Assembly (NCBI GenBank): GCA_017938785.1
Contig: JAGBAU010000266.1
Coordinates: 1-8,099 of the forward strand
Length of the DNA: 8,099 bases
Source of the DNA: Clostridia bacterium
Lineage (GTDB): Bacteria > Bacillota_A > Clostridia > Christensenellales > Aristaeellaceae
Reading direction: 5' to 3'
In this document: positions 1-5,845 of the stretch, piece after piece
Layout: each line of letters begins with the position of its first letter
Position numbering within the stretch: position 1 is the stretch's first letter
Position numbers and translations under genes: made by a program
The notes under the pieces: model-generated
The model's database searches: none
What the model saw: the letters and a program-made list of their open reading frames with translations, nothing else
What the model was told of the DNA's origin: nothing

Positions 1-2135
1 CGCTCGCCATCACGGCGCGGAGGACGACGAACCGGCATGGATTCATCGGCGTATTCGATGTCGGTGCGCAGCAGGTTGATGCGGCCCTGAGCATCGATCT
101 CAGCGATCTTGCAGGGTACGGTGTCGCCGATGTTCATCACATCTTCAACCTTTTCAACGCGCTCGTTGGCCATCTTGGAGATGTGCAGCATGCCGTCCTT
201 GCCGGGAGCATACTCGATGAATGCGCCGAAGGTCATGATGCGGACAACCTTGCCCAGGAAGGTGTCGCCGACCTGAGGATCCTTGGCGATGCCTTCGATG
301 ATCTGGCGGGCACGCTTTGCGGCCTCGGCATCTTCGGTGGCGATGAATACGGAGCCATCGTCTTCGATGTCGATCTTAACGCCGGTCTCTTCGATGATCT
401 TGTTGATGGTCTTGCCGCGGGGGCCAACCACTTCGCCGATCTTCTCGGGGTTGATCATGAAGGAAACGATCTTGGGAGCATACTTGCTCAGCTCGGTGCG
501 AGGTGCGGGAATGGTTTCCAGCATCTTGTCCAGGATGAACAGACGGCCGTCGTAAGCCTGGGCCAGAGCCTGGCGCAGGATGGCTTCGTCGATTCCCTTG
601 ATCTTGATGTCCATCTGGATGGCGGTGATGCCCTTGGTGGTACCGGCTACCTTGAAGTCCATATCGCCCAGGAAGTCTTCCAGGCCCTGGATATCGGTGA
701 GAACGGCAACCTTGCCGGTGTTTTCAACGTCCTTGATCAGACCCATGGCAACGCCAGCAACGGGGCGCTTGATCGGAACGCCAGCGTCCATCAGAGCCAG
801 AGTGGAGCCGCAAACGGAAGCCTGAGAGGTGGAACCGTTGGAGGACATAACCTCAGAGACCAGGCGCAGGCAGGAGGGGAACTCCTCAACGGAGGGGATC
901 ATGGGCTCGAGGGCGCGCTCTGCCAGAGCACCGTGGCCAATTTCGCGGCGGCCCGGGCTGCGGGCGGGCTTGGCTTCACCGGTGGAATAGCCCGGGAAGT
1001 TGTAGTGATGCATGTAGCGCTTGCGATCCTGGGTGCCGATGCCGTCGATGATCTGCTGCTCGGACATGGGAGCCAGGGTAGCAACGGTCATAACCTGGGT
1101 CTGGCCGCGGGTGAAGACGCCGGAGCCGTGGGGACGGGGCAGAACGCCGGTCTCGCACCAGATGGGGCGGATCTCGGTGAGCTTACGGCCGTCGGGACGG
1201 ATGCCGTTGTCGATGATGTGGCGGCGCATAACTTCCTTCTGGATGGCGTACAGTGCGTCGCCAACCTCAACTTCGCGGCCTTCGAACTGCTCTGCGAAGT
1301 GCTCGGCAACCTCTGCCTTGACCTGAGCTTCACGGGCATTGCGCTCGGAGCGGTCGAAGGTTTCGAACATCCATTCAACCTTTTCGTATGCGAACTCGCG
1401 TACGGCAGCCTTTACGTCCTCAGCGGGCAGCTGCAGCGGGAATTCCTTCTTCTCGGCGCCGATTTCTTCGCGGATGCCGTTGATGAAGGCAACGATCTTC
1501 TTGATTTCTTCGTGAGCGAACAGGATGGCGCCCAGCATGACTTCCTCGGAAACTTCCTTGGCGCCTGCTTCAACCATCAGAACGGCCTCGTTGGTGCCGG
1601 CAACGGTCAGGTTCATCAGGGAAACTTCGCGCTGCTCAACGGTGGGGTTCACGATGTATTCGCCATCGATGTAGCCGATGTTCACAGCGCCGATGGGGCC
1701 TGCCCACGGAATGTTGGAAACGGACAGGGCAGCGGATGCGCCGATCATGGCCGGGATGTCCGGGATGTTGTCCTGTTCAACGGACATAACGGTGGCAACG
1801 ACGGAAACGTCATGGCGCATTCCCTTGGGGAACAGGGGACGCAGGGGACGGTCGATCAGGCGGCTGGTCAGGATGGCCTTTTCAGCGGGACGGCCTTCGC
1901 GACGGTTCCAGGAGCCGGGAATGTGGCCCACGGAATAGAGCTTTTCTTCAAAATCCACGCTCAGGGGAAAGAAATCGATGCCCGGGCGCGGGGAGTCTGC
2001 AACAGTTGCGGTGACCAGAACGCAGGTCTCGCCGTAACGGACGAATGCTGCGCCGCTGGCCTGCTCGGCGTACTTGCCGAATTCCAGAGTGAGCGTTCTG
2101 CCGCCCAGTTCCATGGAATAAGCCTTGAAATTCAT
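1..2135 (-). CDS. pnp: Polyribonucleotide nucleotidyltransferase (PNPase), 3' end cut by window
   Basis: PNPase degrades RNA 3' to 5' by phosphorolysis, releasing nucleoside diphosphates, and can run in reverse to add tails; it acts in the cytoplasm, often as a trimer. Translation gives 711 open codons from ATG at 2135, and the frame is still open at base 1. Family proteins are about 700 residues, so only the tail is missing. Seen in order: first RNase PH domain from the N-terminus (GSWNRREGRP near 75), an all-helical linker near 235-300, and the second RNase PH domain with GRREIGHGAL near 395 and catalytic LEDFLGDMDFK. In that motif D487, D493 and K495 align with E. coli D486, D492 and K494. 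A KH domain follows (GPRGK near 571), then an S1 domain (about 620-690, GAFIEYAPGKDGMLHIS). The short tail is Arg/Pro-rich. The start is fixed by AAGGAGG at 2150-2144, 8 nt upstream. It is preceded by a 412-nt structured spacer. All key residues look intact, so it should be active. Confidence 0.97.
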   Translation of the reverse strand, partial: MNFKAYSMELGGRTLTLEFGKYAEQASGAAFVRYGETCVLVTATVADSPRPGIDFFPLSVDFEEKLYSVGHIPGSWNRREGRPAEKAILTSRLIDRPLRPLFPKGMRHDVSVVATVMSVEQDNIPDIPAMIGASAALSVSNIPWAGPIGAVNIGYIDGEYIVNPTVEQREVSLMNLTVAGTNEAVLMVEAGAKEVSEEVMLGAILFAHEEIKKIVAFINGIREEIGAEKKEFPLQLPAEDVKAAVREFAYEKVEWMFETFDRSERNAREAQVKAEVAEHFAEQFEGREVEVGDALYAIQKEVMRRHIIDNGIRPDGRKLTEIRPIWCETGVLPRPHGSGVFTRGQTQVMTVATLAPMSEQQIIDGIGTQDRKRYMHHYNFPGYSTGEAKPARSPGRREIGHGALAERALEPMIPSVEEFPSCLRLVSEVMSSNGSTSQASVCGSTLALMDAGVPIKRPVAGVAMGLIKDVENTGKVAVLTDIQGLEDFLGDMDFKVAGTTKGITAIQMDIKIKGIDEAILRQALAQAYDGRLFILDKMLETIPAPRTELSKYAPKIVSFMINPEKIGEVVGPRGKTINKIIEETGVKIDIEDDGSVFIATEDAEAAKRARQIIEGIAKDPQVGDTFLGKVVRIMTFGAFIEYAPGKDGMLHISKMANERVEKVEDVMNIGDTVPCKIAEIDAQGRINLLRTDIEYADESMPVRRPPRRDGE

Positions 2136-2173
2136 GTGTTTACCCTCCTTGGGTTTGTCTTTTATATCTTCTT

Positions 2174-2213
2174 ACATTGTTACCATGTTCAGCGCCCGCT
2201 ACTCCTGCGGGCG
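2174..2213 (-). promoter_or_regulatory. Paired hairpins in the pnp leader
   Basis: On the minus strand, CGCCCGC (2213-2207) pairs perfectly with GCGGGCG (2199-2193) around a 7-nt loop, AGGAGTA. Five bases later, ACATG and CA(A)TGT form a short stem with one bulged A and a GUAA loop of the GNRA type (2188-2174). The larger hairpin ends 57 nt before the pnp ATG. In E. coli the pnp leader folds into a stem that is cut by RNase III and lets PNPase repress itself. The position here is similar, but there is no sequence evidence of the same mechanism. The AGGAG in the loop looks like a Shine-Dalgarno core but is too far from any start codon to be used. Confidence 0.45.
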
Positions 2214-2475
2214 ATTGTACGAATTCTATGTGCAGACGCATGCCTGCGGAGCCTTCCACATCCTAGCGTCCACACACAGAGTACAAACATCTGTACAGCC
2301 GTGATGCAAAGTCAAGCAAAAAAGCGAAGGATCAGGAGCGGATTTTTCTTTCCGGCAAAGTTGCGCGAAGGAGGCGTAGCAGCGCTACGTTGACTGAGCA
2401 AAACACAGCCGGAATGGAAAAGACGCCCTGAGACAAGTTTTTTTGCGCAGGATTTGCATCCTAAATTCGCACGAA

Positions 2476-2513
2476 GCGCCGCCGCTCGGATTTTGAAATA
2501 CGGGCGGCGGCGC
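2476..2513 (-). other. GC-rich stem-loop just after rpsO
   Basis: A perfect 10-bp inverted repeat, GCGCCGCCGC (2476-2485) and GCGGCGGCGC (2504-2513), flanks an 18-nt loop. It begins 34 nt past the rpsO stop codon. The bases that follow on the minus strand (TTCGTGCGAATTTAGG) lack a run of T, so it is not a standard intrinsic terminator. It more likely protects the rpsO mRNA 3' end or marks a processing site; weak termination cannot be excluded. Confidence 0.5.
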
Positions 2514-2547
2514 AAACGACTTACCGAAGGCAAGCCAGACAGCGCAA

Positions 2548-2808
2548 TTACTTACGCAGGCCGAGCTTTGCGATCAGAGCACGATAGGCTTCGATATCGG
2601 TCTTCTTCAGATAGTCCAGCAGACCACGACGCTGACCAACCATCAGCAGCAGGCCACGACGGGAGTGGTGGTCCTTCTTGTGCATCTTCAGATGCTCGTT
2701 CAGGTGGTTGATGCGCTCGGTGAGCAGTGCAACCTGTACTTCGGGGGAGCCGGTGTCGCCTTCGTGACGGCCGTAGAGTTCAACGATTTCAGCCTTAGTT
2801 CTCATCAT
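2548..2808 (-). CDS. rpsO: 30S ribosomal protein S15
   Basis: S15 is a primary binder of the 16S rRNA central domain, contacting the helix 20-21-22 junction, and helps order 30S assembly; it also forms an intersubunit bridge. The 86-residue product carries the family signature almost throughout: [36 protein letters not shown], and the C-terminal LIAKLGLRK. The highly conserved [10 protein letters not shown] rRNA-binding stretch is intact. It is two or three residues shorter at the N-terminus than many homologues (88-89). Two ATG codons are adjacent at 2808 and 2805. AGGAGG at 2822-2817 leaves 8 nt to the first, which I chose, and 11 nt to the second. The gene has its own promoter upstream (2944-2916) and a hairpin just before its ribosome binding site, so it is probably expressed separately from the genes before it as well as by read-through. 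Confidence 0.97.
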   Translation of the reverse strand: MMRTKAEIVELYGRHEGDTGSPEVQVALLTERINHLNEHLKMHKKDHHSRRGLLLMVGQRRGLLDYLKKTDIEAYRALIAKLGLRK

Positions 2809-2828
2809 GGGGTTATCCTCCTAATTCT

Positions 2829-2850
2829 TTTACCGCGTAAGCACAGTAAA
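2829..2850 (-). promoter_or_regulatory. Hairpin abutting the rpsO ribosome binding site
   Basis: In the minus-strand RNA, UUUACUGUG (2850-2842) can pair with CGCGGUAAA (2837-2829) around a CUUA loop: nine pairs, of which two are U-G wobbles alternating with G-C pairs. It ends 6 nt before AGGAGG (2822-2817). S15 is known to recognise a G-U/G-C motif in 16S rRNA and to repress its own mRNA in several bacteria, using leader folds that differ between lineages. The wobble pattern and location make this a candidate S15 site. That is inference from a hand-drawn fold. Confidence 0.35.
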
Positions 2851-2890
2851 CCGGCGGAGTTCTCGGCAAACCGTGCACACGCTCATTTTC

Positions 2891-2906
2891 GGCAGCGCAA
2901 ACTGCC
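2891..2906 (-). other. Small stem-loop at the predicted 5' end of the rpsO transcript
   Basis: GGCAG (2906-2902 on the minus strand) pairs with CTGCC (2895-2891) around a 6-nt loop. If transcription starts near 2909, as the promoter predicts, this hairpin sits at the very 5' end of the RNA, where such stems often slow 5'-dependent decay. The stem has only five pairs. Confidence 0.35.
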
Positions 2907-2915
2907 ACGAAACTT

Positions 2916-2944
2916 ATTTTACCATATCCCGCAAGCTTTGTAAA
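2916..2944 (-). promoter_or_regulatory. Sigma-A type promoter for rpsO (and pnp)
   Basis: On the minus strand, TTTACA (2944-2939) is followed by a 17-nt spacer and TAAAAT (2921-2916). Each box is one base off consensus. TG one base before the -10 box adds an extended -10 element. It lies 21 nt past the ribF stop codon, in the only AT-rich patch of this spacer. The start point would fall near 2909-2908, giving a leader of about 100 nt before the rpsO ATG. Confidence 0.75.
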
Positions 2945-2964
2945 CGCATACAGGACAAGTTTCC

Positions 2965-3531
2965 TCAAAGTTTAACGCTGCGCAGCTGCATCAGACGCTG
3001 TGCGCGCTCCTCTTCCCCGTTTGCCAGCAGATTCCGGATCAGGGTGGAGGAAACGGTATCCTCGCCATCCAATACAGCTTCCACAATTTCAGCCCGGTAG
3101 CCCAGCTTTTCCGCGGAGGAGATGATCAAATCCGCATTGCCGCGGCCGCCCGCGCCGAAGGAATAATTGAATCCGGCAACGACGCCCTTCACCTGCAAAT
3201 CCCGGGAAAGGTCTGCCAGATACCGCGCAGGTTCGATCCCGGCGAATTCAGGGGTAAATTCCCGAACCAGTACGCCGTCCACGCCCATCTGTTCCAGCTT
3301 TTGAAGCTTTTCTTCCATGCTCATCAGCGGAACAGGCGCCCTTTCAGGACACAGCAGAGTAAGCGGATGCCGGTCGAAGGTGCACACCACGCATTTGGCG
3401 TCCATCTCCTTCGCCAGCTCCATGGCCCGGCGAATCAGCGCCTGGTGACCGATGTGCACGCCGTCGAAGGTGCCCAGCGCCACAACGCAGGAACCCAGAT
3501 CATAGCTTTGCTCAGTTCTGAAGACTTTCAT
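2965..3531 (-). CDS. ribF: Single-domain RibF: FMN adenylyltransferase (FAD synthetase) without riboflavin kinase domain
   Basis: The product should transfer AMP from ATP to FMN to make FAD. Seen: GTFDGVHIGH (20-29), the nucleotidyltransferase signature; TFDRHP (51-56); GFNYSFGAGGRGN (120-132), matching the flavin-binding stretch; and SSTLIR (161-166), matching the family SSTRIR motif. The protein then stops at residue 188. Usual bacterial RibF is about 300 residues, with a C-terminal riboflavin kinase domain starting just after this point. The 156 nt that follow are too short for that domain, show no kinase motif in the minus-strand frames, and hold the rpsO promoter. This therefore looks like a settled single-domain form rather than a fresh frameshift, and FMN would have to come from a separate kinase. 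The start at 3531 is set by AGGAGG (3543-3538), 6 nt upstream; a longer frame from 3612 lies within truB and is unlikely. It overlaps the end of truB by 20 nt, suggesting coupling. Confidence 0.9.
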   Translation of the reverse strand: MKVFRTEQSYDLGSCVVALGTFDGVHIGHQALIRRAMELAKEMDAKCVVCTFDRHPLTLLCPERAPVPLMSMEEKLQKLEQMGVDGVLVREFTPEFAGIEPARYLADLSRDLQVKGVVAGFNYSFGAGGRGNADLIISSAEKLGYRAEIVEAVLDGEDTVSSTLIRNLLANGEEERAQRLMQLRSVKL

Positions 3532-4432
3532 GCCTCTCCTCCTCGGGCAGCAGCATGGCCTTGAAGCGCACGGTGCCATCCTCCTGGGGCTGGCCGATGC
3601 CTGCAAACACATCGTTCAGGTAGATGCGCACCACCTCTGCATCAGGCGTAGGCTCCTTCATCCACTTGGGCTTCAGGGGATTGCCGTTCTTCACCGCATG
3701 GCGGGCCGCTTCGCCCACATACACCGCGGGAATATGCTTCAGCGGCGCATCCAGGGGCAGCAGCAGTTCCTGCATGCGATTCGCGTTGTAGGCCGCGTCG
3801 ATTTCATCCCGGGTGAGAGCGTCCTCGATGGTGAAGATGCCCGCCGCCACGCGTTCCAGGCTGGCCATATGGCCGCCGCAGCCCAGGGCAGCGCCGATGT
3901 CATGGCACAGGGTACGGATGTACACGCCCTTGCCGCAATCCACGCGGATGCGGTACCTGTTCTCGCCGGTCTTGTCCAGCAGCTGCACATCCTCCACCCG
4001 GCACTTGCGGGCTTCCACCTCGATGGTTTCACCCTTGCGGGCCAGCTGGTAGAGACGCTTGCCGCCGCGCTTGATGGCCGAATACATGGGCGGAATCTGC
4101 TCAATTTCACCGATGAAATCGGGCAGCACGGCGCGCAGTTCCTCCTCGGATACCTGCACTTCCTTCTCCTCCACCACCTGTCCGGTGGCGTCCTGGGTAT
4201 CGGTCACCACGCCCAGCTGCAGCTCGGCAATATAGGTTTTTTTCTTATCGATGATATAGTCAAACAGGCGGGTCGCCGAACCGACGCACACCGGCAGCAC
4301 GCCCGAGGCCTCAGGGTCCAGGGTTCCGCCGTGGCCCACGGAGGTGCCCCTCGGCAGGCGCTTGCGCACAAAGACCACCAGATTGCTGCTGGTGATCCCC
4401 GTCGGCTTGTTCGCGATCAGAAATCCGTTCAT
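3512..4432 (-). CDS. truB: tRNA pseudouridine(55) synthase TruB
   Basis: TruB converts U55 in the T-loop of elongator tRNAs to pseudouridine and also helps tRNA fold. At 306 residues it has the normal length. Seen: the N-terminal FLIANKPTGITSSNLV (4-19); the catalytic motif GHGGTLDPEASGVLPV with nucleophile D39; KKTYIAEL, whose Y67 matches the active-site tyrosine; PPMYSAIKRGGKRLYQLAR (114-132); and GVYIRTL (169-175), where R173 matches the conserved arginine next to the catalytic Asp. A C-terminal PUA-like region (about 230-300) follows. HGGTLD replaces the more common HTGTLD, a frequent variant. The ATG at 4432 lies 21 nt after the nrnA stop, with AGGAAG (4444-4439) 6 nt upstream, a weaker site than in its neighbours. 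The 3' end overlaps the ribF start. Confidence 0.97.
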   Translation of the reverse strand: MNGFLIANKPTGITSSNLVVFVRKRLPRGTSVGHGGTLDPEASGVLPVCVGSATRLFDYIIDKKKTYIAELQLGVVTDTQDATGQVVEEKEVQVSEEELRAVLPDFIGEIEQIPPMYSAIKRGGKRLYQLARKGETIEVEARKCRVEDVQLLDKTGENRYRIRVDCGKGVYIRTLCHDIGAALGCGGHMASLERVAAGIFTIEDALTRDEIDAAYNANRMQELLLPLDAPLKHIPAVYVGEAARHAVKNGNPLKPKWMKEPTPDAEVVRIYLNDVFAGIGQPQEDGTVRFKAMLLPEEERHESLQN

Positions 4433-4453
4433 TTATTTCTTCCTGTTCTATGT

Positions 4454-5419
4454 TTATTTCAGCGCCGCACGGGCCTTTTCCAGCACAGCTTCCAGCGCCT
4501 GCTCCATGGGCATATTCAGGGTGACGCCCGCAGCGCAGGCATGTCCGCCGCCGCCCAGGGGCACGGCAACACTGGCCGCAGCGTCAAAGCCCGGCTTGGA
4601 GCGCAGGGAGAACTTGGTGATGCTCTCGCCCCGTTCCTCGGCAAGGCAGGCAAACTGTACGCCTTCAATTTCCACCAGGTAGTTGACCACGCCCTCGTTA
4701 TCCTCGCGCAGGGCATGGGCCTTTTCGAGCATAGCATCGGTAAGACGCGCCCAGCACATGGTCTTTTCCTCGTTCATCTCAAGACCGGACAGCACCAGGC
4801 CCAGCAGGCGGGTTCTGCCCTCGGAACGGGTGCGGTAGAGCTCACGGTGAATCCTGTCCACATCGATGCCTGCACGCAGGCAATCCGCAGCCGCCTCCAT
4901 GGTTTCGGGGCGGGTGGTGGAAAAGCCGAAGCGTCCGCAGTCGGTGCAGATGGCCACATACAGCCAGGTTGCCATTTCCGCGGTCAATTCAACGCCCAGT
5001 TCGTGCACTAGCTCCACGGCCAGTTCGCCACAGGAGGCTGCATGCCCATCCACGAAATACACTTCGCCGAAGCCGGGATTGGTTTCATGGTGATCGATCA
5101 TGGCCTGATGCTCGCAGGCATCAAAGATTTCCCGGCCGTCGCCCAGGCGGTGAATTTCGGAAACATCCACGGAGAAGGCGGTCTTCGGCTCAAAGGGAAG
5201 CTCCCCGCCGTTCACGATCTCCGCGCTGTGCTCAAAGCAGGTGTACATCTTCGCCAGCCCGCCGGGCAGGAATACGAATGCACGCTTACCCAAGGCCTTC
5301 AGCGCAAGGCACAGTGCAATACAGCTGCCGGAGGTATCGCCGTCGGGGCTGATATGGCCCAGAACTGCGTAATCATCGTGAGCCTTCAGGAACGCGGCAA
5401 GATCACTCAGCCGGCTCAT
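4454..5419 (-). CDS. nrnA: DHH/DHHA1 family oligoribonuclease and pAp phosphatase NrnA
   Basis: NrnA degrades RNA fragments of two to five nucleotides, the end products of exonucleases such as PNPase, and removes phosphate from pAp made during sulfur and CoA metabolism. The 321-residue product matches family length. Metal-binding motifs are all present: H22, D26 and D28 in GHISPDGDTSGS; D85 in FSVDVS; the DHH triad at 109-111 in IDHHETN; and D160 in TDCGRFGFSTT. The C-terminal DHHA1 domain carries GGGGHACAAG from 289. The start at 5419 has AAGGAG at 5435-5430, 10 nt upstream, and overlaps the end of rbfA by 17 nt, so translation is probably coupled. Position between rbfA and truB is usual in Bacillota and supports NrnA over other DHH proteins. 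Substrate preference within the family cannot be read from sequence alone. Confidence 0.93.
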   Translation of the reverse strand: MSRLSDLAAFLKAHDDYAVLGHISPDGDTSGSCIALCLALKALGKRAFVFLPGGLAKMYTCFEHSAEIVNGGELPFEPKTAFSVDVSEIHRLGDGREIFDACEHQAMIDHHETNPGFGEVYFVDGHAASCGELAVELVHELGVELTAEMATWLYVAICTDCGRFGFSTTRPETMEAAADCLRAGIDVDRIHRELYRTRSEGRTRLLGLVLSGLEMNEEKTMCWARLTDAMLEKAHALREDNEGVVNYLVEIEGVQFACLAEERGESITKFSLRSKPGFDAAASVAVPLGGGGHACAAGVTLNMPMEQALEAVLEKARAALK

Positions 5420-5762
5420 TCTTCTGGCTCTCCTTCAGGATCTGGTTGATCTTGGCGGCGTATTCCATGTTGGTGTCCAGCTCGAAGAGGATTTCCGGCA
5501 CGTAGCGCAGGTCCACTTCGCGGCCCAGTTCGCGGCGGATGAAGCCGGCAGCGCGGGTGAGCGCAGCCATCATGCCCTTGCGGCGATCCTCTTCCAGGAT
5601 GGAAATGCGCACCTTGGCGTAGCGCAGGTCGCGGGTGACTTCGCATCGCACGATGCTCCAGGTGCCGCCCACGCGGGGATCGTTCACTTCGTCGCGGATA
5701 ATCTTGTCAATCGCCTTATGCACTTCCTCGGAAATGCGGTCAATGCGGTCATAAGCTGCCAT
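5403..5762 (-). CDS. rbfA: 30S ribosome-binding factor RbfA
   Basis: RbfA binds the 30S subunit near helix 1 and the decoding region during late maturation and cold adaptation, and is released before initiation. The 119-residue product has the expected size and single KH-like fold. Seen: RISEEVHKAIDKII near the N-terminus, NDPRV followed by VTRDLRYAKVRISIL, and the AAG kink before FIRRELGREVDLRYVPEILFELD, where the Ala-x-Gly is typical of RbfA. The frame runs upstream to 5876, but that extension crosses the hairpin and the infB tail and does not resemble RbfA. ATG at 5762 gives the proper MAAYDRIDRIS start. The ribosome binding site is weak (AAAGGGA, about 6 nt upstream), and a CCCC/GGGG hairpin (5777-5788) sits next to it. 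The 3' end overlaps nrnA by 17 nt. Confidence 0.95.
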   Translation of the reverse strand: MAAYDRIDRISEEVHKAIDKIIRDEVNDPRVGGTWSIVRCEVTRDLRYAKVRISILEEDRRKGMMAALTRAAGFIRRELGREVDLRYVPEILFELDTNMEYAAKINQILKESQKNEPAE

Positions 5763-5776
5763 GTTTGTCCCTTTCT

Positions 5777-5828
5777 CCCCATACGGGGCTTTACAGATCA
5801 AACGGGCGTTCATCGGTATGAACGCCCG
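5777..5828 (-). promoter_or_regulatory. Strong hairpin plus small hairpin between infB and rbfA
   Basis: The arms CGGGCGTTCAT (5803-5813) and ATGAACGCCCG (5818-5828) form a perfect 11-bp stem with a 4-nt loop. In the minus-strand RNA, two G-U wobbles and one A-U pair can lengthen it to about 14 pairs. It begins 18 nt after the infB stop codon. What follows on the minus strand is TTTGATCTG, a poor T-run, so it is at most a leaky terminator. Closer to rbfA, CCCC-GTAT-GGGG (5788-5777) makes a second short stem just before the weak rbfA ribosome binding site. Possible roles are partial termination, mRNA 3'-end protection or control of rbfA translation. Confidence 0.55.
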
Positions 5829-5845
5829 CCTTGTTTTGAATTGAA

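Larger units (their letters stand above)
2136..2547 (-). other. Long gene-free rpsO-pnp spacer with several inverted repeats
   Basis: These 412 nt hold no convincing gene. The short minus-strand frame at 2533-2312 uses TTG, has no ribosome binding site and resembles no family I know. The spacer carries a run of inverted repeats: a 10-bp GC stem (2476-2513), CGTAGC/GCTACG with a 3-nt loop (2375-2389), GTACA/TGTAC with a 6-nt loop (2281-2296), a 7-bp CGCCCGC/GCGGGCG stem (2193-2213) and a small GUAA-loop hairpin (2174-2188). A TTGACT box at 2315-2310 and a TACAAT box at 2219-2214 are promoter-like, but neither has a convincing partner at normal spacing, so I do not call a pnp promoter. A T6 run on the minus strand near 2324-2318 has no clear stem before it. 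The DNA is likely transcribed as rpsO 3' UTR and pnp leader. It could also be an inserted non-coding repeat. Confidence 0.6.

Noticed and set aside
2214..2219. TACAAT as a -10 box for a separate pnp promoter
   Set aside because: No acceptable -35 box lies 16-18 nt upstream, and transcription would start inside the leader hairpin stem.
2287..2315. TTGACT as a -35 box for pnp
   Set aside because: At 17- or 18-nt spacing the -10 positions read AGATGT or GATGTT, both poor. It cannot be called without transcript mapping.
2318..2350. Run of T on both strands as an intrinsic terminator
   Set aside because: Neither strand has a GC stem immediately before its T-run; only A-T pairing between the two runs is possible.
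183..2393. 736-codon plus-strand open frame opposite pnp
   Set aside because: Its codons are the exact reverse complements of pnp codons. It stays open because pnp here avoids TTA, CTA and TCA, which would read as stops on the other strand. It runs past the pnp start into spacer DNA and resembles no known protein, whereas the minus-strand frame is unmistakable PNPase.
2312..2533. 73-codon minus-strand frame in the rpsO-pnp spacer
   Set aside because: It has a TTG start without a ribosome binding site, covers the GC hairpin and has a Cys/Arg-rich composition typical of translated non-coding DNA.
3530..5011. 493-codon plus-strand open frame opposite truB and nrnA
   Set aside because: It is also in the mirrored codon register, which truB and nrnA happen to share, so the same codon-usage effect keeps it open. 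It has no ribosome binding site or family resemblance.
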